A program made the position numbers and the translations under genes. From Lindgomyces ingoldianus (Eukaryota; Ascomycota; Dothideomycetes; Pleosporales; Lindgomycetaceae), in the NCBI RefSeq assembly GCF_010093535.1, contig NW_022985162.1:2082637-2146636 (forward strand): a stretch of DNA of 64,000 nt, in the 5' to 3' direction. The stretch's first letter is position 1. Every line of letters begins with the position of its first letter. Under the pieces are notes generated by a model, which did no database searches, was not told the origin of the DNA, and saw only the letters and a list, made by a program, of their open reading frames with translations. Below are positions 11,022 through 21,503 of the stretch, in pieces.

Positions 11022-12302
11022 CTATGATACGTGCGGCAGGAATCTAGTCCAATCAGGGGTATCATATGCATCCTTCGGTACCGCCCTTAAGCTTACGAAA
11101 ACTTCAACCAACAAATAGAGTCTCGCAATTACATAGAGGCCTACTCCGATTCCCTGGATTGTTCCCGCGAGCCATATTGCCTTCGCCTCTCCCATGTCCA
11201 AAACGAGCCTAACCAGCCTGAGTACCCCTCGAGTTAGAACCCAGGAAAATGGAATGCTAATTGTCAAGACGAGTGAACAGGCTCGCCAGGCCCACTTCTC
11301 GAAGGGAGAAGGGAAAGAGAAGTTCCACGCAGCAAGGTGGATCGATCCCACTAGAAAGAATACCACGACAGAGACCCACCCTCCAAAGCCAATTGGAACT
11401 AAACTAGACACTACGGCATCTCGAAACTGGCGCGCCATGCCGTAAGTTTGGTACGTGGCCGGGATGATCGTATACTGCTCTGTCTCAACAGCTCGATAAT
11501 GAGGCGACGCGTAAGTCGCCATGTCTATGATTGTAGGCACGCTGACATCGTATGGTTTGTTCCACCAAAGGCCGAAGACGATCGCCGCACAGGGTATATA
11601 TGCCAGGGTGCTGATCTCCAGAGTGGTGAGGGGAAGGTGTTGAATGCAGCGTGCGATACTCTGCACAAGCACCCACACAATCTGAAGAAGTGTGACGGTC
11701 TTTACCAAGCCATCCGCTTTTCCTTTGTCAAGAATGTCTTCTTTGGTAATCAGATTTTTAGGGTCGATTCGCCCATCGCGAAGAAGTTCATAAAGGACGC
11801 CGATACGTAAGTATCCAACTCTTGCAATCTCAGCTTCCTCAGGTGGATGCCAACCAATGCAGTATCCACCCATCAAGAAGTAGAAACGATGGACGGTCGT
11901 CCATTTCTTGTAACTAACGTTCGGTGGTGGTTCTTGGTGAATCACCATCACATCCATACGCTCGAAGAAGGCGATGTAAATGAATATTTCTGGAGCAATG
12001 GCGCCTACTAGGAGGCAAATCGTCCGGTCTAAATACCGTTGCCACCATAGTGACTTAGGGTGGGGAATACCGGGGTGAATGGCGGTCCAGCAGCAGAGAA
12101 AGACCGTGAAGAGGCAAGTCCACAGGATATCGATAGTGCCTCTTGAGTTTGGGGCGGAAGTCCATCCTACTCTTTCATTGGAATCTATATTTGTTGCTTT
12201 ACATATCGGTAAATGGACAAGGAGGACGGTTGTAACCCAGAGATTACGAGTAAAGTTGCGGGTGTTCATGATAGACAGGATGGAATTGCGTTGCTGCAGC
12301 AT
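11022..12302 (-). CDS. polytopic membrane protein of an uncharacterised fungal family
   Basis: This single-exon gene encodes 426 aa from the first ATG (12302). A second ATG at 12269 would give a cleaner signal-like N-terminus (NLWVTTVLLVHLPICKA), so the start is uncertain by 11 residues. After a short extracellular segment come GWTSAPNSRGTIDILWTC and several hydrophobic segments (about seven), including LFTVFLCCWTAIH, TVTLLQIVWVLVQSIA, SVVVFFLVGSIHLAAW and LVLTISIPFSWVL. An extended loop contains GGYCIGWHPPE and LRDGRIDPKNLITKEDI. Proteins with this G-W-x5-RGT-x-DI-x-W start and a W-x-KPYDV motif form a large fungal-only family without assigned function. The 311-bp spacer to the lyase gene (12303-12613) is on its promoter side and holds nothing recognisable. 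Family placement is confident; function is unknown. Confidence 0.8.
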   Translation of the reverse strand: MLQQRNSILSIMNTRNFTRNLWVTTVLLVHLPICKATNIDSNERVGWTSAPNSRGTIDILWTCLFTVFLCCWTAIHPGIPHPKSLWWQRYLDRTICLLVGAIAPEIFIYIAFFERMDVMVIHQEPPPNVSYKKWTTVHRFYFLMGGYCIGWHPPEEAEIARVGYLRIGVLYELLRDGRIDPKNLITKEDILDKGKADGLVKTVTLLQIVWVLVQSIARCIQHLPLTTLEISTLAYIPCAAIVFGLWWNKPYDVSVPTIIDMATYASPHYRAVETEQYTIIPATYQTYGMARQFRDAVVSSLVPIGFGGWVSVVVFFLVGSIHLAAWNFSFPSPFEKWAWRACSLVLTISIPFSWVLTRGVLRLVRLVLDMGEAKAIWLAGTIQGIGVGLYVIARLYLLVEVFVSLRAVPKDAYDTPDWTRFLPHVS

Positions 12303-12613
12303 TAAGCAAGTCGGAGAGGTGTCGACATGCAAATCATTAATGTGTCGACTAGTGATATGCGATGAATGATGACAAAGTGCACATAGACTGGTAGGGGATC
12401 TAGAGACGGGTTAAAAAGAACAAATCCTCCGTAAATGTTGAGTTGCGCTAAACCTGATTAGGCGTTCGGCTCTCTTTTCTAGAGCGTATAGCAAATAGCA
12501 TATCGTTCGGAAGAACATTTTCTAGAACAGTGCCATCATGGAGGACAAGAATGGAGCTCAACCGAAGGGGATAATCAACAAGCCAATCCCGCAACAAAAC
12601 CCCCAGAAATCCG

Positions 12614-13390
12614 CTAAGAGTGGGCCACATCGATAGACAGAAACCTCACACTCGACGCCGAGTCTCCCTGATTATAATTCCCAACCTTAAAATAACTCTT
12701 CGGACTCTCCAAACCCCCCGTCCCTAAAGTCTTGAAAACCTCTCCATTGATACCCACACTCAACTTTCCGCCCTCGTACCTAATCTCATACGTGAAAGTC
12801 TGGTTCTTCGGGACGTTCCCAATCGCCGTATATTTGAGGCTCGACTCATCCGGAATCTGCTCCACACCCATGGCGATATCGCCGTTTTTATTGTAAAAGA
12901 GTTCGCAAACCGGTTTGGAAGATACGCTATCGTCAACATGGATTTGGCCGATTACGGTACCGTATTTCGAATCATCAGGCGTTGGAACTGAAAGCTTTGC
13001 CTTCAACCTGTTGACTTGCTTCCTGGGATCCCAGCTTGATGGATTTACCTCCCTCAATTCTGTACGGCAATGTTTACTTCCGCTGGTCGTCACACATCCA
13101 GCGCTCGACGGCGACCCTGGGACTTTCATGATAAGAGCGCCGTCTTTGGAGTCAGTGAAGAAGTAATTGGAAGTAGAATACCCGGAACAGCCTTTAAGTG
13201 TAGAGGAGGTGATTTGATCAATGTGGCCTTGGGTGCCTGTAGGAAGTTGGAGGTTCCAGAGTGAGAGATCGAAGTTACCGCCGGGTGCGCATGAAGGGTT
13301 CAGGGCTCGGGGGACGAGATTTGGAGTAAAGGGAGCAGCGAGTACGGAGCCGAGTAAGAGAAATAGGGAATTCGAAAGAAGGGACGTCAT
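12614..13390 (-). CDS. secreted polysaccharide lyase, alginate lyase 2 (PL7)-like
   Basis: This single-exon gene encodes 258 aa with a signal peptide (SLLSNSLFLLLGSVLAAP). The mature part is one beta-jelly-roll alginate-lyase-2 domain. The three PL7 signature regions are visible: RTELRE, with the catalytic-region Arg/Glu, near residue 110; QIH, with the conserved His, near residue 147; and YFKVGNYNQ near the C-terminus, with the conserved Tyr and Lys. These enzymes cleave uronic-acid polysaccharides by beta-elimination. Fungal members may act on glucuronan-like or wall uronans rather than algal alginate, so the substrate is inferred only at the polyuronate level. The intact catalytic motifs argue for an active enzyme. 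The ATG at 13390 is the only one consistent with the signal peptide. Confidence 0.9.
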   Translation of the reverse strand: MTSLLSNSLFLLLGSVLAAPFTPNLVPRALNPSCAPGGNFDLSLWNLQLPTGTQGHIDQITSSTLKGCSGYSTSNYFFTDSKDGALIMKVPGSPSSAGCVTTSGSKHCRTELREVNPSSWDPRKQVNRLKAKLSVPTPDDSKYGTVIGQIHVDDSVSSKPVCELFYNKNGDIAMGVEQIPDESSLKYTAIGNVPKNQTFTYEIRYEGGKLSVGINGEVFKTLGTGGLESPKSYFKVGNYNQGDSASSVRFLSIDVAHS

Positions 13391-14794
13391 GCCGGGTAGT
13401 GTTTGATGTTAATGAGAATGAAAGATGGATTCTCTCTAGGAGAGAGTCAAGATGTAATTGAAGGAAAGTGTAGATAGAAGTTTATAGATACCCTGACAGC
13501 GAAACCTTCCATACTTATATCGAGACGAAATGAGCGAAATCGAACTGCAATAAGGAGGCCGTCTCACTATGATGTGTATTTATGTACGAAGGGGTATAGA
13601 TGGCAATCCGATATCCAGAAAATCTCCCGAGGGTGAGAGTTCCGAGCATCGAAATCCAGACATGAAACGACCGATTCCTAATTAAGCAAAAGCATTGAGC
13701 GCCGAGAGGAGCAAACTGAAGTCTTGGTATCACGCGTTGCTCAACCTGGCAACCCCTGGTTCGTGTATCGGAGTTGAGTAAGCAAGGCACAGTTCCGAAG
13801 TCGTAGACTCGAGGTCGACGTTGCGGCCAACTTAGACAAGCGAGCCAAGATGAGATTCTCGCATTCAATCAAATTTCCGGCGTTATCAATGTATGGAAAG
13901 CGTTAGATACTTTTCAATTTAGAAGAAGCGTGAGTTGAGGTGACGTGACATGAGGGAACGGGCTGCCCCTATGTTTCGTACCATTTGCAAAGTTTGCAAT
14001 GTAAAAAATCGATAAGCGCTGAGCTACATATGGCGCTTTAACCTGGAAGAGGGCGAGGTTAGGTAAATGTGGTGAGGCTTAAGGTGAAAGGTGACTACAG
14101 ATGAAATAAGGACGCTATTCCTGAAATGGTGTTAGTGATATAGGGACGCGATGATTATCTCTCGACCTGGATGTTTATGGAGCAACGATTATTGGTCTTA
14201 TTCGAAATCAACCACGGCTCTGAGGAAGAGAGGACGTTTCGGAGATTTTTAAAATGTCCAAGGCGCCTCTCCATTTCCGGACACGCGGGGAAGCTCATTG
14301 TCCTGGTGCGGGGTTGTGGAGCTTCGACCTCTAAACGCCAGTTACAAACCGACCACCTTCCTTGTGGGAGAGGTGTGTTGAGACGAAGAGCGTAGGTTTT
14401 GAGAGAGCACACCGTCTCCGGCTTATTCATTTGAAAGGTGAACTGGGTTCATGCTGTAATGTTACGCAAGGGTTAGATCTTAGAACTACAGGACGTAAGG
14501 GTGAGAGAACCTGGGGGTTGGAGGACATACTCATATCTTGGTCCCCCTAATCTCATTTTCTAGGCTTTCATGGCGTTTGTTCTCGTGTCTAGTATTCTGA
14601 GGGGAAGCGTCATTGAGGCCAGCATCCCTTATCGGGAACCATCTTCCTCACGAAGGTGAGCGGTAGTGCTTTCCCGCGGTTACCCTCACCAAGTGTCTAA
14701 ATAAATAAAATGAACATGCCGGAGGACCGGAGGGTGGACCCTTTTGAATAACTTACGGATTTACGAAAGCGTTAGACAAGTCTCATACTTTACA
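13391..14794. other. 1.4-kb intergenic between divergent lyase and dehydrogenase genes
   Basis: This divergent promoter region sits between the minus-strand lyase and the plus-strand alcohol dehydrogenase. The short open frames in it (for example 13515-13868 and 14155-14430) have no ATG-plus-family support. Nothing else is recognised. Confidence 0.5.
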
Positions 14795-16093
14795 ATGGGT
14801 TCTCTCGATTATCTCAAGCCGACTAAAACGACAATGAAGGCGCAGCAGTAAGCCACCCCCGAGAATGGAGCTAGTGAGCAGTATCTCGAAGAAGAGATTT
14901 TGTTGACTGAAGGCAGATACGATGCCCGGGACAATAAGCTATACCTCAACGAAGTACCGATTCCAGAACCGCAACCGCATGAAGTACTCGTTAAAGTTGC
15001 CTGCGCGTCGCTGTGCCATTCAGATATTATGTTGTTCGAACCTAATGATCAGGGCCTAATCCTTGGGAAGAATCCAGTAACAATTGGCCATGAAGCAACA
15101 GGGGTAGTTGTCTCTACGGGTTCGGGCGAGGTCGCGAGAAAATTCAAAACTGGGGACAACGTTGGATTTATTTGCGCGGTAGAGTGCTGTTTCGAATGTG
15201 AGCAATGTAGGAAAGTCCATAATGCGTATTGTGCCAAAGGAACCACCAAAATGCAGGGATTTACATTAGATGGATATTTCCAAGAGTATGTTTGCGTGGA
15301 TGCGCGGGCCACGATGATCCTGCCTCCGGAGCTCGACGTAAAAACGGCCGCACCGCTTTTCTGTGCCGGAGTTACAGCGTTCCATGGAGTGGAAGACTGC
15401 GGGCTCCAGCCTGGGCAATGGATGGCTATCATCGGGTGCGGTGGGTTAGGCCATTTGGGGGTTCAATACGCAAAGTACGTTAAATTTTCTCGTCCAGCTT
15501 ATCAGCCAGTGCTCACACCGCTTAGAGCAATGGGTTACAAGGTCATCGGTCTCGATATCGCTGATCAGGCCCTGGAAGAAGCCAAGAATTGTGGTGCTGA
15601 TCATGTTTTCAACTCTATGACAGACAAGGACTGGCAGAAGAAAGTCCTAGAGATTACCGGCGGTGGTGTTGATGCTGCTGTAAACTTTACAGCTTCTAAA
15701 AAGGCTTACGATGACACTCCAGCAATTATCAAGCCTGGCCTAGGGCTTTTGATGATTGTTGGTATTCCGAGACAACCACTCGAGTTGAATGCGCTGGACA
15801 TTGCCCTTGGTCGCTATCGAGTGAAGGGCTCAAACAACGGAAGTGAGTTTCATGAAATCAATTACTTACTCGTAATTAACCTGCAGTCAAGCATGCTACA
15901 ATATGAGGCCTGCTATCGAGTTCAGCGCGAAACACAACATTAAACCTCACCTAACGCTTTACAAGCTAGAGGAACTTCCAAAGATGATTGATTTGATGGC
16001 AAGTACTCCTAGTCTGGGATAATCTAATATATGTTGACTGGCGAACAGAACTCTCATAAAGCTCAAGGACGGATGGGTGTGGTATTTGATTGA
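14795..16093 (+). CDS. zinc-dependent alcohol dehydrogenase
   Basis: This is a medium-chain, NAD(P)-dependent zinc alcohol dehydrogenase of the fungal ADH1-like group. Five exons (14795-14847, 14917-15474, 15526-15842, 15892-15998 and 16049-16093) give 359 aa, starting MGSLDYLKP and ending QGRMGVVFD. Catalytic-zinc ligands are seen in CHSD and GHEATG. The structural zinc site is C-x2-C-x2-C-x7-C (residues near 110-125). The nucleotide-binding motif is GCGGLGHLG. Intron 1 joins MKAQQ to YDARDN as expected for the family. Intron 3 uses a downstream AAG acceptor at 15891, giving NNGTCYNMRPAI. Intron 4 (15999-16048) has a GC donor (GCAAGT...ACAG) joining DLM to NSHKAQ. The open frame starting near 14900 is not the true start. 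It is probably cytosolic; its exact alcohol or aldehyde substrate is not determinable. Confidence 0.9.
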
Positions 16094-16361
16094 GCGGGCT
16101 GGTGCAAGGAGAAAGAAGCAAGGGGAAGGAGTTCGTTTATTATTATTATCTGTATATTGTTGAATTTAAGATATTTCTGAGAAGTTTGGTAGTATCAATG
16201 AAGACCGATGGAGCCATGGAAGGCTCCAAAAACCACTATTCTATAACAGGCTAGCGCGCACGTGAATACGCGACACCCAATTGATTTGTCGAGCTTCCTG
16301 TCGCGTCTCATCTCGCCTTGATCCCAGAATACCACCATAAATCACGCTATTTAACCTGAAC

Positions 16362-18901
16362 ATGTGCGTTATATACCCACAGAATGTTTAACTCCCTACT
16401 AATTGCTTCCTAGGCATCGTTCAAAGGCACTCGCGGCAGGCGAAGCCGGCACTCCGCAGCAAAAAGCGTCGCGACTGTACGGCGGGACACCTCAGTCAAC
16501 CGAACGGCTACATCGTCCCTTTAAATGCCCTGGCTCTGCCACAACCACACGCGCATCTTTAAAGCCCGCGAGAAAAAGGAGGAAGGTCAATTATGCTGGC
16601 GCTGATGGAGAGGACGGTGAAGGCGACAAAACATACACGAACGATGAGAGGCTGGCTCTTGCCACCCGAGACATCAACCGATTTCCGGTATTCAAACCTA
16701 AGGATAAGGAGAGCACATTTAAACAACGCTTCACCATTCCATTACTTAATAAAGAGAACGGATCGTACAACTCGTTCAGACCAGCGCCGCTGCTTGGAAT
16801 GCGGCTGGGTCGGGTTTTCGTTGCTAAGCCGCTGCATGACCCGAGCGGAGAATTTGCTATCGTACTATACGACCCCACCATCGATGACAGGCCGGTGCAG
16901 ATGGAAGAAGTAGTGGAAAAGCTGAGTCAGGAAGATGTCAAAAGCTTGGATGTCCCGCTAGTGCACAAGAGTTTAGCAGATATTTTGGGCTTAAAAAAAA
17001 AGGTCGAAGAGCACCCCAGAGTACCTGTGGTAATTGATCCACGATTAGCCAAAGTCCTCCGTCCTCACCAGATCGAGGGTGTAAAGTTTTTGTATCGTTG
17101 TACAACTGGCTTGATTGATCCAATGGCAAATGGCTGTATCATGGCAGATGAGATGGGCTTAGGCAAAACCGTAAGCACCAAATAGTCTTCAATGCCTCTC
17201 TAGCCATGCTGACGTGTTTAGCTTCAATGTATTACCTTGATGTGGACGCTATTGAAACAATCTCCCGAAGCCGGTAAACCCACAATTCAGAAATGCGTCA
17301 TCGCCTGTCCTTCTAGTCTTGTGAGAAATTGGGCAGATGAACTAGTCAAATGGCTCGGGAAGGATGCTATAACTCCCTTTGCTATCGACGGAAAAGCCTC
17401 CAAAGAGGAGTTGGTCCAGCAAATGCGCCAGTGGTCCATTGCGTCCGGCCGCGCTGTGGTCAGACCAGTTCTTATTGTTTCGTATGAAACCCTCCGCATC
17501 AATGTCGACGAGCTGAAGAACACTCCGATAGGGCTATTGCTCTGTGACGAAGGGCACAGACTTAAGAACGGCGAAAGTCAAACCTTCACTGCTTTGACTG
17601 GTCTAAATGTCCAGAAGCGCGTCATCCTTTCCGGGACACCAATTCAAAACGACCTTTCGGAGTACTTCTCCTTGCTCAACTTTGCTAATCCAAATTATCT
17701 TGGTACTCGGATGGAGTTTCGCAAGCAATATGAGATCCCCATTTTGCGTGGCCGTGACGCAGCCGGAACAGATGCAGACCGGCAGAAAGGTGATGAACGC
17801 CTGGCTGAGCTTTTGACTCTGGTAAACAAATTCATCATTCGGCGAACGAATGATATCCTCTCGAAGTATCTGCCCGTTAAGTACGAACATGTTGTCTTTT
17901 GCAACCTATCGCCATTCCAGAAGGATATGTACAACCACTTCATCCAATCTCCCGATATCAAGAGCTTGCTTCGTGGTAAAGGTAGCCAACCGCTCAAGGC
18001 CATCGGTCTGCTAAAGAAGCTTTGTAACCACCCGGATCTTCTCGACCTACCATCCGATCTTCCAGGCTGCGACAACCTCTTGCCAGAGGACTTTGTTCAC
18101 AAAGACGCCCGAGGCCGAGACCGCGATGTAAAAGTCTGGTACTCTGGCAAAATGCTTGTTCTAGACCGCATGCTAGCCCGCATCCGCGCTGAAACAAACG
18201 ACAAAATTGTCCTCATCTCCAACTACACACAAACCCTTGATGTTTTCGCTCAGCTCTGCCGCGCGCGTGGCTATGGCTGCCTTCGCCTCGATGGGACCTT
18301 GAACGTCAGTAAACGCCAAAAGCTGGTCAACAAATTTAACGACCCGGAAGGCACTGAATTCGTCTTCTTGCTCTCATCAAAAGCTGGCGGATGTGGTCTC
18401 AATCTGATCGGTGCCAATCGCCTTGTGCTTTTCGACCCAGACTGGAATCCCGCCGCCGACCAACAAGCACTTGCTCGGGTATGGCGTGACGGGCAGAAAA
18501 AAGACTGTTTCGTATACCGCTTCATAGCAACCGGAACAATTGAAGAGAAGATCTTCCAACGCCAATCTCATAAACAATCTCTCTCATCATGTGTCGTCGA
18601 CTCTGCGGAGGATGTCGAACGCCACTTTAGCCTCGATTCACTACGTGAGCTATTTCAGTATAGAGATAACACTACGAGTGACACGCATGACACGTTTAAG
18701 TGCAAGAGATGTAGGAAAGAAGACGGGAGGCAGGTGCTTAAAGCCCCAGCTATGCTGTACGGGGATACCAGTACCTGGAACCATTTTGTTAATGATGGGG
18801 TAAAGGGCCCATTGGGTAATATTCAGGACTTGTTACTCAGACAGGAGACGGAAGAGGGCTGTAAGGAAGTTAGTGCTGTGTTTCAGTATATTAGTCATTA
18901 G
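16362..18901 (+). CDS. rad54: Rad54-type SNF2 DNA repair translocase
   Basis: This is a homologous-recombination motor that remodels DNA with Rad51. The coding sequence is AT at 16362-16363, then 16414-17170 and 17222-18901, which sum to 813 codons (812 aa). The N-terminal region carries PFKCPGS and KPARKRRKVNY, typical of Rad54. ATPase motifs are MADEMGLGKT (Walker A, residues about 244-253), LLCDEGHRLKN (DEGH box, about 361) and SGTPIQNDLSEYFSLLN. The helicase-C part includes SSKAGGCGLNLIGANR and the arginine-finger motif ALARVWRDGQKK. The C-terminus holds a CKRCRKEDG zinc-type motif. No ATG is in frame before MRLGRVF within exon 2. A 50-nt intron (16364-16413, GTGCGT...CCTAG) would join AT to G and create MHRSKA; this start is inferred. 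The gene lies 268 bp downstream of the dehydrogenase and converges on the laccase. Confidence 0.9.
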
Positions 18902-19241
18902 GGGGTTGGTGAATTTTTGCACTGGTGTTTGGTCTCTGGATTATTGGATAGGAGTTGAGGTGGTTGATGGCTAAGGAATTGAGGCAAGCGTTCTGTTACC
19001 GCCCATAGAAACAATGACGACAAGATTACGAAGCATCACTATGATGATTCTTTGCTCGTTTCCGAACAGTAATGATATTTTACATACAACAGAAAGCAAC
19101 ACGTCCTCAGAACTTCATAGCTGCGCATTTGCGAAACTGTAAACCCTTACGTTTACCTGGCTTTTGCGTGCCTAGCCTCCTTCAGACGCCTCAGTTTATT
19201 TAAACTTGTCCTTTGATTCGTTTTAAACCCAGAATGAGAAA
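18902..19241. other. convergent 3' spacer
   Basis: This 340-bp spacer lies between the 3' ends of rad54 (plus) and the laccase (minus). It is A/T-rich, fits two 3' UTRs, and has no further gene. Confidence 0.6.
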
Positions 19242-21503
19242 TCAAACACCAGAATCCTCCTCTACAATGCCTGACTGGCTAACCCAAGTATCCCAAGCTG
19301 CACAGGTCGCATTTGCAACATCATACTTTACCAACGCTGGGATCTCACTCGCTCTCTCCACAAACTGTAGCGCGAGACCTTCGGATGTGTGCCATCCGAT
19401 ATGACAATGCATGAGCCTTGTTCAAAGTCAGAAAGAATTCCAAGATAATAAGATGAGGTGCTTCAAGAGGGGCATTGATCGGCGAAGATGGGGTACGTAC
19501 CAAACTCCTGGGTTATCGGTTTTGAAAGCAAGGACTAAGTACCCCGAAGCTGGGAGATTTGCAACATCACGACGCGGGGGATTGTCGAGGTTGAGGGTCA
19601 CGGAGGAGTCGTAGCTTGCGCTTTCTGCAGCCGCTAGGATGAAGAAGTCGTGGCCTGCAGCTTATTATTAGCCAGGGCTTTGTAAATGACAAGGGTGGAT
19701 GCAGCAATTGGCGTGATAATGCTGGTTCCATGCATGCCGAACATGATGGTTCGGCAGATGTGAGAAATCAAAAAGTGGAGGTGAAGATAGGAGGGATTTA
19801 CCGTGCAAATGAATGGGATGTGGAACTGGAATGGCCGTCTCAATGACCCAGTAAACCCACTGGTCCGCTTCCGCAAGGTTATACACACACTCCGCATCCT
19901 CAAAACTCGTATTACCATCATAGACCTGCATCAGTGTAGGGTCTCCCCATCGTGCCTGCATGCTTTCAAGGGCGATCTGCCACCTGAACAGATTCTCCTC
20001 GTTCGTGGTGACAGTTACCGTTAGATCATCTCCTGTTGGATCAACGACTGCTTGTGAAAGATGAGGAACTAGGCTTGACAAGGCAACATCGACGCAGTCA
20101 TCATCTTGGGCCCATGCTGAACTTGTGGGGTCAGAAGTGCTACTGCTATCATAGCGGATGATGCCTCGAATATTATCGGGGGAATCGTTATTGCTGCAAG
20201 AAAGCTGGGGAATGGCGCGCATCCAGTAGTCGGCGGTATCTTGGTTTGCTTCTATGATAATGTCGTACCGTTGACCTTCACAAAAGGTTAGTTAAGCGTA
20301 CAAGATGTTCCAGATGAGGTTCGACCTACCCATAGTGATATCCAAAACATCAATGCTGAAAGGAGTGACTGGAACGAAATCGCTTGAAATGACCGTGAGG
20401 TTATGGTTATCAATGGAGAACTTGAAATGAGTGTCAATAGCCCCGTTAACGAGCCGAATCAGATATTTCTTTCCGGATTCAATATTCGCTGCGTATCGGG
20501 AGCCTCCGTCGCCATACACGTTCATGCCATTAATTAAGCCAGTATCCATAAGTGGAGGGCCGGAAGTCTGAGCATAGGTGTAGAGAGCGTCTACGGTGCT
20601 GTGGCTCCAGTCGTTCAAGAAGACTGTGCCAATTTCTTCGTCGTAGTTGGCGGTGGCTGGTCCATGAATGATGATCGGCCCTGACATACGTTAGGACATC
20701 GCTGTTATAGTAGGGAGTAGATAGCTTACCGAAAGCTCCCTCCCATGCTTGGAGGGAGTAGTGGGAATGATACCTAGGCACTTAGCATTAAGTCCGTATA
20801 TAACATATATAGGCCTTACCAGCTCGTTCCATACTGGGTGGCTTTCCACGTATATGTCAAAGAGTCGCCAGGCTGCAAGATATGTTAGATCACTGGTTGG
20901 TTTATTCAAAAAGGTAATAAACCTACTGCTATTGGGCATTGCGTGATGCTTGGTACACCGTCATATTGATTCGTCCCCATTTGACGGATGCCGTGCCAAT
21001 GAATGCCGGATCCATTATTAGTGAGGCTATTTTGGACGTGAATGACCAACGTGTCTCCCTGTGTGTTCTTAGGGGAATTCCCCAAACTATCTATTGAAGA
21101 AGGGTTTCTTACCCAATTCGCTTCGAGTGTGGGCCCGGGCACAGTCCCATTAACGGCAAGGACAATGCGCTCGACGCCATCTGGAGCAAGTGTGACATTA
21201 GTTACTTCGAGCCAGTACTGGAGTTGTCAGTATTTCCTCAAAGGACATCTTGGAAATTCGGACCTCAACTGTCACACCAGTATCTGGGCCACCAGTATAA
21301 TAGTCGGTGTCAATGCTGTAGTTGCACCAAACGCTACGATCACTGGCAGTGTTTCCGGAGCAGACGGATGTAGCAGTCGAAGACGCTGAAGAGATTGTAG
21401 CAGTTCCGGCGGCTGTTGAAACTGGGCTCGATGATTCGGCCTGAGGGGCAGGAACAGCAGCAACTGCTGTCAACAATAAAAAGAATGCACGGATGAAAGT
21501 CAT
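19242..21503 (-). CDS. secreted ascomycete laccase (multicopper oxidase)
   Basis: Nine exons: 21503-21264, 21217-21113, 21058-20927, 20872-20820, 20773-20730, 20680-20330, 20275-19802, 19654-19501 and 19416-19242. They give 575 aa with a signal peptide (AFFLLLTAVAAVPAP). All four copper motifs are intact: L1 HWHGIRQ with GTNQYDGVPSITQCPIA, L2 YHSHYSLQ, L3 HPIHLHGHDF, and L4 HCHIGWHTSEGL. The residue axial to T1 copper is Leu. The protein ends EEDSGV, the conserved C-terminal plug of ascomycete laccases (normally DSG followed by Leu, Val or Ile). Intron 1 has a weak donor (GTCCGA), and exon 5 is only 44 nt. It oxidises phenols with reduction of oxygen to water; the role (melanin, lignin or phenolic detoxification) is not shown. 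The 147-nt intron inside the L3 region (19655-19801) is the longest. Confidence 0.93.

Noticed and set aside
14900..15943. Alcohol dehydrogenase read as one uninterrupted open frame
   Set aside because: The frame begins at a TTG and runs through an intron in the NAD-binding region; splicing restores the family N- and C-termini.
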